Positions 63,628 to 64,000 of a stretch of 64,000 bases of DNA are shown in pieces. Location: contig NZ_SRRY01000002.1 in the NCBI RefSeq assembly GCF_004792295.1, positions 310,001 to 374,000 on the forward strand, written 5' to 3'. The position numbers and the translations under genes are program-made. Positions within the stretch are counted from its first letter, which is position 1; every line of letters begins with the position of its first letter. Below the pieces are notes generated by a model. The model made no database searches. It was given only the letters and a program-made list of their open reading frames with translations, and was not told the origin of the DNA. This DNA comes from Pseudoalteromonas sp. MEBiC 03607. Lineage in GTDB: Bacteria; Pseudomonadota; Gammaproteobacteria; Enterobacterales; Alteromonadaceae.

Positions 63628-64000
63628 TTACGAATCTATAATGTTATAAGTATTAAAAGAAATTTGGTCTTTCCCTATCGTCAATTGGTTAAGGTATGAC
63701 TCAGAAAGTCTATTCTCAAGGTATTCATGGTAACCATACTCAAAGGTAAATCTAAAAGTATCAAATCGGTGAATAAATTCACCCTTTATCGGAACTGTGC
63801 ATTGGCTGAGAGTATCAAGAATACTAGAATTAATTATTTTTTTAGGTTCTTTCTGATTGCATGTTTTTAATACTTCTAAGATATCTGAAGAAGATTCATT
63901 AGATAAAAATTCATCGACATTTTCTTTCATCTCGGTTTCCCATTGAGTTTTTATGAAGTTTTCAATCGCAGGGTTTATTTTGAATAAATATTTTGAATCT
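63628..64000 (-). CDS. Partial gene, N-terminus beyond the window, unknown
   Basis: The reading frame is open from the stop at 63628 to the window end with no stop, beginning DSKYLFKINPAIENF and containing TQWETEMKENVDEFL. The internal ATG at 63930 is therefore not necessarily the start. The visible part (about 124 aa) is acidic and helical at first, then has HRFDTFRFTFEYGYHEYL near its C-terminus. No family is recognised. It lies upstream of the coiled-coil and excalibur genes on the same strand. Confidence 0.5.
   Translation of the reverse strand, partial: DSKYLFKINPAIENFIKTQWETEMKENVDEFLSNESSSDILEVLKTCNQKEPKKIINSSILDTLSQCTVPIKGEFIHRFDTFRFTFEYGYHEYLENRLSESYLNQLTIGKDQISFNTYNIIDS

Overview
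This window looks like chromosomal DNA of a marine gammaproteobacterium of the Alteromonadales, most likely Pseudoalteromonas or a close relative. The grounds are moderate AT richness, an Oar-like TonB-dependent receptor with a carboxypeptidase-like N-terminal domain, a GlyGly-CTERM protein, a VF530 protein, a TIGR02647 protein, and DnaK/DnaJ and UmuDC sequences of clear gammaproteobacterial type. The genus is an inference from protein families, not a database match. I see no insertion sequence, CRISPR array, rRNA or tRNA.

Layout. 1-7305: the 3' part of a 6-phosphofructokinase gene, then an RND efflux operon (adaptor, pump, outer-membrane factor) with a TetR-family regulator downstream and a 24-bp operator-like palindrome over the pump promoter. 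7314-12965: a compact minus-strand unit of ECF sigma factor, RskA-like anti-sigma factor, DUF4331 protein, Ig-fold lipoprotein, TPR protein and HupE/UreJ-like membrane protein. Both promoter regions in this unit carry the same TGCATC-N17-CGTT element, so the cluster appears to be an autoregulated ECF regulon of unknown function. 13243-18365: a phosphatase/lipid-kinase fusion, small conserved proteins, and the tyrosine-catabolism genes maiA and hmgA with a divergent MarR regulator. 18417-22873: a Fur-box-preceded operon with an FbpABC-type ferric transporter and an additional helical periplasmic protein.

23096-31152: an Oar-like TonB receptor just downstream of an S1/P1 nuclease, a periplasmic-binding-protein/membrane-protein pair that may be a signalling module, and a UshA-type 5'-nucleotidase lipoprotein; together they suggest nucleic-acid or nucleotide scavenging. 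31399-37371: a GlyGly-CTERM cyclophilin, a MAPEG protein, a pitrilysin-like lipoprotein and an NhaC antiporter with a long, strongly structured leader. 37372-43456: Nudix, GNAT, pqiABC, a solute-binding protein and a thioesterase. 43621-46996: dnaK-dnaJ behind a good sigma-32 promoter.

47014-59739: a YiaV/YiaW-like pair, YbaK, DUF3015 and DUF4105 proteins, umuDC under a 32-bp LexA palindrome, a MarR/siderophore-interacting protein/LLM oxidoreductase group, and an alanine/glycine symporter between two patatin-like genes. 59732-64000: an Aer-like chemoreceptor, then a gene-poor AT-rich end with two small paralogous excalibur-domain membrane proteins, a coiled-coil membrane protein, apparent decayed ORFs, and a gene running off the right edge.
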